Positions 6,563 to 9,024 of a DNA stretch of 9,024 nt are shown piece after piece. The stretch is taken from positions 1 through 9,024 of the forward strand of contig JAQTZZ010000087.1 of NCBI GenBank assembly GCA_028687545.1, written 5' to 3'. The notes under the pieces are model-generated. The model had not been told where the DNA came from, did no database searches, and was given only the letters and a program-made list of their open reading frames with translations. Source of the DNA: Candidatus Wallbacteria bacterium. GTDB taxonomy: Bacteria > Muiribacteriota > JAQTZZ01. How positions within the stretch are numbered: position 1 is the stretch's first letter; each line of letters starts with the position of its first letter. The translations under genes were made by a program, and so were the position numbers.

Positions 6563-7523
6563 CTCCCTTGAATTTCAAGTTATACCTGAACAGGATTTCC
6601 CGCAGTTCGTCCAGGGACTTCTTGCCGAAATTCTTGATTTCCATCAGTTCATCGACGGTTTTTTCAGTGAGGTCGCCCAGGGTCTTGATGCTGATCTGCT
6701 TCAAGCAGTTGCGGCAGCGGATTGAAAGTTCCAGGTCATTGATCGAAATCGCCAGGTTATTGTCGCCCTTCTCAGTCTCAATCTTCTCCACCGAGAATTC
6801 TGAAACTTCCTCAGGAATGACCTCTGTGATCCTGAAGAAAAGATCCTGAAGAGTCTGAATTGTATTCTGATAGAGATCGCGTGGAGAAAATCCTTCAAAA
6901 ACAGTCATTTCAAGCATCAGCTTGTCATAATTAATGCTGCGCCCGACACGGGCATTGTCTATCTGATGAAGGATAGTCTGAACTGGAGTGAAAGTAGTGT
7001 CGAAATAAGTCAGCTCCTCATGAAAATCCGGATCATGGCGGAAATCGTCGACAAAGTAGTAACCGGATTTGTTTGCAAACAATACTTCGAATGTACTGGA
7101 AATCTTCTTGGTGACAGTGAAAAGGTGTTGAGCTGGATTGGTGACCTGAAGACCATCGCCAGCCAGATGCCCGGCAGTGATTTCACCTTCCGCAAGCTTG
7201 ATCTTAGCAATCACTTCTGATAAGTCACCGGGAATGACGGCATTCACTTTCTTCAGATTGGTGATGATCTCCTCGCAGTTTTCTTTGATTCCCGGAATTT
7301 CGGAGAAGAAATCGTTGACATTGTGATGCTTGAAGCAGAAGGCACACGGTCTGTGGCTTTTGAACAACTTCAAAAGGAATCCCTCGATCAGGGCTCCGAT
7401 TGTAATGCCGACCCCTTTTTCCAGGGGTTCAACTTCAAATCTGCCGGCAAGCGGGTTGCTTTCATGAGGAATGAAAGTCACCTTGGGCTTGATCAGCGTC
7501 ATTTTCTGTTTCAATAAATCCAT
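6555..7523 (-). CDS. rpoA: Divergent DNA-directed RNA polymerase alpha subunit
   Basis: This 322-residue protein follows RpoA end to end. The alpha-NTD has PLEKGVGITIG (33-43), EIPGIKENCEEIITNLKKV (75-93), ITAGHLAGDG (115-124) and ARVGRSINYDKLMLEM (191-206). The alpha-CTD (about 260-312) keeps the residues matching E. coli DNA and UP-element contacts: R269, N272, C273, G300, K302, S303 and E306. Family members form the alpha dimer that nucleates RNA polymerase. The segment normally reading GNALRRILL reads GALIEGFLL (43-51), so the conserved arginine pair, including the equivalent of E. coli R45 used for core assembly, is missing. RGRGY is also changed (NKSGYY). ATG 7523 has AAGGGGG 5 bases upstream, better than TTG 7541. 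No ribosomal rpsM/K/D or rplQ gene flanks it. It may be a second alpha or this lineage's only one; this window cannot decide. Confidence 0.88.
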   Translation of the reverse strand: MDLLKQKMTLIKPKVTFIPHESNPLAGRFEVEPLEKGVGITIGALIEGFLLKLFKSHRPCAFCFKHHNVNDFFSEIPGIKENCEEIITNLKKVNAVIPGDLSEVIAKIKLAEGEITAGHLAGDGLQVTNPAQHLFTVTKKISSTFEVLFANKSGYYFVDDFRHDPDFHEELTYFDTTFTPVQTILHQIDNARVGRSINYDKLMLEMTVFEGFSPRDLYQNTIQTLQDLFFRITEVIPEEVSEFSVEKIETEKGDNNLAISINDLELSIRCRNCLKQISIKTLGDLTEKTVDELMEIKNFGKKSLDELREILFRYNLKFKGET

Positions 7524-7541
7524 TAATTCCCCCTTGACCAA

Positions 7542-7570
7542 ATTGTAAAACGGGCTAATTTATCGAACAA
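7542..7570 (-). promoter_or_regulatory. Possible internal promoter before rpoA
   Basis: In the 62-base gap between the bS22-like gene and rpoA, TTGTTC (7570-7565) and TACAAT (7547-7542) lie 17 bases apart. The -10 box matches 5/6 but the -35 only 3/6. A start here would leave a leader of only about a dozen bases before the ribosome site. Could be chance in AT-rich DNA. Confidence 0.22.
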
Positions 7571-7585
7571 TCGAAATGGCTCAGG

Positions 7586-7678
7586 TTACTTCTTCACCTT
7601 GTGTCTGGAAGCTCTTCTCTTCTTCTTCCTCTTGTGTCTGTTTATTTTGGATTTTCTCTTTTTTTTAACTGAACCCAT
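7586..7678 (-). CDS. bS22/mS38-like small-subunit ribosomal protein (AURKAIP1/COX24 domain), 30 residues
   Basis: A tiny gene of 30 codons plus TAA, opening MGSVKKKRK and ending ASRHKVKK. About two thirds of its residues are Lys, Arg or His. The opening and the basic K/R/H run match the AURKAIP1/COX24 family, whose bacterial members start MGSVIKKRRKR and include bS22 of the mycobacterial 30S subunit, related to mitochondrial mS38. Members bind rRNA near the decoding region. The start is well set: AAGGAG (7691-7686) lies 7 bases before ATG 7678, and the ATG is 14 bases after the speE stop, so the gene is in the speDE unit. Automated gene callers often miss it because of its size. Identification rests on a short, low-complexity sequence, but the N-terminal match and the clean ribosome site make it convincing. 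Confidence 0.82.
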   Translation of the reverse strand: MGSVKKKRKSKINRHKRKKKRRASRHKVKK

Positions 7679-7692
7679 TCTGCCGCTCCTTC

Positions 7693-8541
7693 CTAAGCGA
7701 AGATTTTTTTCGCAAACTCAGGCAGCGCGAACGCAGCCTGATGAATTTCATAATTATAATACTTCAATCCTAAACTGGAAAGATCTTTTTTATTTCTGAT
7801 TTCTACCGGATCGAATTTCTTGCTGCCTACCGTGAATGTCCAGAGAGATCCCGGATACATCGGAATTGTAGCGGTATATGGCTTGATTACAGGAAAAATC
7901 TTCCTCAGCTTTCCAATCACGCCTTTCTGGAATTCTGAATAGTAAAACGGGCTCTCAGACTGGAAAGTGAAGAATCCGTTGTCCTTGAGAGAATGATAGA
8001 TCGAGCGGTAGAATTCCTCCTCGAACAATCCTAATGCAGGGCCGATCGGGTCAGTGGAATCGATTAAAATGATATCGTAAGTGTCTTTTCTGTTTTTCAC
8101 GAATTCGATCCCGTCACCGATCACCAGATTCATCCTGGGGTCATCGAATGAACAGGCGCAGTCAGGCAGATACTTCTTAGAAACTTCCACAACTTTCCCA
8201 TCGATTTCCACCAGATCAAGCTGCTTGATTTCCTTGTGCCTGAGAATTTCCCGCGCCGCCCCTCCGTCACCGCCACCGATTATCAGAACCCGCTCCGGTG
8301 CCGGATGGGACGATATCAGCACATGGCTGATCATCTCATGATAGATGAATTCGTATTTCTCGCAGGTCATCACGACATTGTCCAGGAGAAACACGCGTCC
8401 CCAGTCGAAGGTGTCGACAACATCCAGAGTCTGATACTTGCTTTCGCCCCGGTAGATAATGTCTTTTACGCGCAGGCAGATATGGGTGCAGTAATCTCTG
8501 GTGTAATATTCCTCAAGCCAGAAATCAGTTTCACGAGCCAA
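7693..8541 (-). CDS. speE: Polyamine aminopropyltransferase (spermidine synthase)
   Basis: This 282-residue enzyme transfers the aminopropyl group of decarboxylated S-adenosylmethionine to a diamine, giving spermidine from putrescine plus methylthioadenosine. Visible motifs: YEFIYHEM (63-70), the nucleotide-binding GGGDGG (89-94), VEID with E112 for ribose binding, and DSTDPIGPA (161-169) with the substrate/catalytic aspartates D161 and D164; a YPGSLW segment (229-234) is also family-typical. Length is normal for bacterial SpeE. The start is TTG at 8541, supported by GGGAGG (8554-8549) 7 bases upstream. It follows speD by 20 bases, so donor-making and donor-using enzymes are coexpressed. Preference among putrescine, agmatine and other diamines cannot be decided from these motifs. 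Cytosolic; no oddities in catalytic residues. Confidence 0.95.
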   Translation of the reverse strand: MARETDFWLEEYYTRDYCTHICLRVKDIIYRGESKYQTLDVVDTFDWGRVFLLDNVVMTCEKYEFIYHEMISHVLISSHPAPERVLIIGGGDGGAAREILRHKEIKQLDLVEIDGKVVEVSKKYLPDCACSFDDPRMNLVIGDGIEFVKNRKDTYDIILIDSTDPIGPALGLFEEEFYRSIYHSLKDNGFFTFQSESPFYYSEFQKGVIGKLRKIFPVIKPYTATIPMYPGSLWTFTVGSKKFDPVEIRNKKDLSSLGLKYYNYEIHQAAFALPEFAKKIFA

Positions 8542-8561
8542 TCTATAACCTCCCTAATGAG

Positions 8562-8945
8562 TCAACAGGGTGCGGGCTTGTGAGGGAGGTTTTCCAGATC
8601 AAGCTGTCCCCTCTTAAGCTCCATTGTGAACACGTTCTTCGCCTTGAATTTCTCCTTCAGCAGATCGAAGGAAATCCAGGGATCCACACTATCACCGCAA
8701 GTGAAAAGGTCTACAGCACAGTAACCATATTCCGGCCATGTATGTATCGCCAGATGGGACTCGGCGATCACCACAACCCCGGAAACACCGTGCGGGTTGA
8801 ACAGATGAAACACGCTCTTTACGATAGTTGCACCTGCCACTCGAGCTGCTTCCTTCATGTGATCTTCCACAAACTGCAGATCATTGATCACGACACGATC
8901 GCAGTCATAGAACTCTACAAGAATATGGCGCCCTAAAGCTTTCAC
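8562..8945 (-). CDS. speD: S-adenosylmethionine decarboxylase proenzyme, prokaryotic class 1
   Basis: A 127-residue pyruvoyl enzyme that decarboxylates S-adenosylmethionine to the aminopropyl donor used by SpeE. The proenzyme cuts itself at E62-S63 in AESH, turning S63 into the pyruvoyl cofactor. [25 protein letters not shown] with H68 and FTCGD with C83 are all present. With the start at GTG 8945 the active-site numbering (S63, H68, C83) equals that of the Thermotoga maritima enzyme, and AAGGAGG (8960-8954) lies 8 bases upstream. The frame stays open to a TTG at 9005, but that extension would translate promoter DNA and the poly-G tract as MKRGGGG and has no ribosome site, so I reject it. First gene of its unit, about 25 bases after the predicted transcription start. 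Confidence 0.96.
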   Translation of the reverse strand: MKALGRHILVEFYDCDRVVINDLQFVEDHMKEAARVAGATIVKSVFHLFNPHGVSGVVVIAESHLAIHTWPEYGYCAVDLFTCGDSVDPWISFDLLKEKFKAKNVFTMELKRGQLDLENLPHKPAPC

Positions 8946-8976
8946 CCCCTCACCCTCCTTAGAATGTAATGATTTA

Positions 8977-9005
8977 ATAATAAGACCCCCCCCCCCCCTT
9001 TTCAA
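8977..9005 (-). promoter_or_regulatory. Sigma70-type promoter of speD with a poly-G tract in its spacer
   Basis: TTGAAA (9005-9000, 5/6) and TATTAT (8982-8977, 5/6) are separated by exactly 17 bases, 13 of which are an unbroken G run. The DNA upstream (9024-9006) is nearly all A/T, as in an UP element. A start near 8970 would leave a leader of about 25 bases carrying AAGGAGG. It probably drives speD, speE, the bS22-like gene and rpoA. Predicted from sequence alone. Confidence 0.65.
8986..8998. repeat. Homopolymer of 13 C (13 G on the coding strand)
   Basis: Thirteen consecutive C on the plus strand, the only such run in the window. Tracts of this length are prone to slipped-strand length change. 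Sitting between -35 and -10, each gained or lost base would move the spacer away from 17. A sequencing or assembly artefact near a contig end is the main alternative. Confidence 0.9.
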
Positions 9006-9024
9006 TAAAAAATTCTGAATTTTT

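Noticed and set aside
7599-7799. Plus-strand hydrophobic 66-residue frame (MCLEALLFFFLL) that looks like a membrane peptide
   Set aside because: It is the complement of the Lys/Arg-rich bS22-like gene, whose AAG/AGA codons read as Phe/Leu/Ser on the other strand.
8946-9005. N-terminal extension of SpeD from TTG 9005, giving MKRGGGG and about 20 extra residues
   Set aside because: It translates the promoter spacer and poly-G run, lacks a ribosome site, and disturbs the S63/H68/C83 numbering that GTG 8945 gives.
1-9024. CRISPR arrays, tRNA/rRNA genes, insertion sequences or attachment sites
   Set aside because: No spaced direct repeats, no tRNA-like folds, no transposase or integrase frames and no terminal inverted repeats were seen on either strand.

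Overview
All seven genes supported here lie on the minus strand, so the window reads right to left (9024 to 1) as a genome does. Coding density is high, with gaps mostly under 75 bases, bacterial Shine-Dalgarno sites and the bacterial code with GTG and TTG starts. The gene families (bacterial RpoA, class 1 SpeD, NtrY/NtrC-type two-component proteins, bS22) place it in Bacteria. Nothing pins the phylum. The divergence of RpoA and the unusual regulator architecture suggest a deep-branching or uncultivated lineage (inference). No tRNA, rRNA, CRISPR, transposase or phage gene was seen.

Region 1 (about 9024 to 6542) appears to be one transcription unit. A good sigma70-type promoter has a 13-G homopolymer inside its 17-bp spacer. 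It is followed by speD (S-adenosylmethionine decarboxylase), speE (aminopropyltransferase), a 30-codon gene for a bS22/mS38-like ribosomal protein, and a divergent RNA polymerase alpha subunit (rpoA). SpeD makes the aminopropyl donor and SpeE transfers it to a diamine, so the pair makes spermidine or a related polyamine. The two following genes belong to the ribosome and RNA polymerase. The unit ends in a strong palindromic terminator.

Region 2 (about 6481 to beyond 1) is a signalling block. It starts with a soluble GAF-PAS histidine kinase of the NtrY/NtrB type. One base after its stop comes a 911-residue regulator that looks like two NtrC-type proteins joined through an RsbW/SpoIIAB-like anti-sigma-factor kinase domain. 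Forty-one bases further on is a STAND-class P-loop ATPase with TPR-like repeats, which runs off the left edge. The order suggests a phosphorelay feeding a multi-domain switch and a large ATPase scaffold, but output and target are unknown.

The most noteworthy points are the double-NtrC/anti-sigma-kinase fusion with two degraded AAA+ modules, the RpoA that lacks the usual N-terminal assembly motif and sits outside a ribosomal-protein operon, and the poly-G tract inside the speD promoter.
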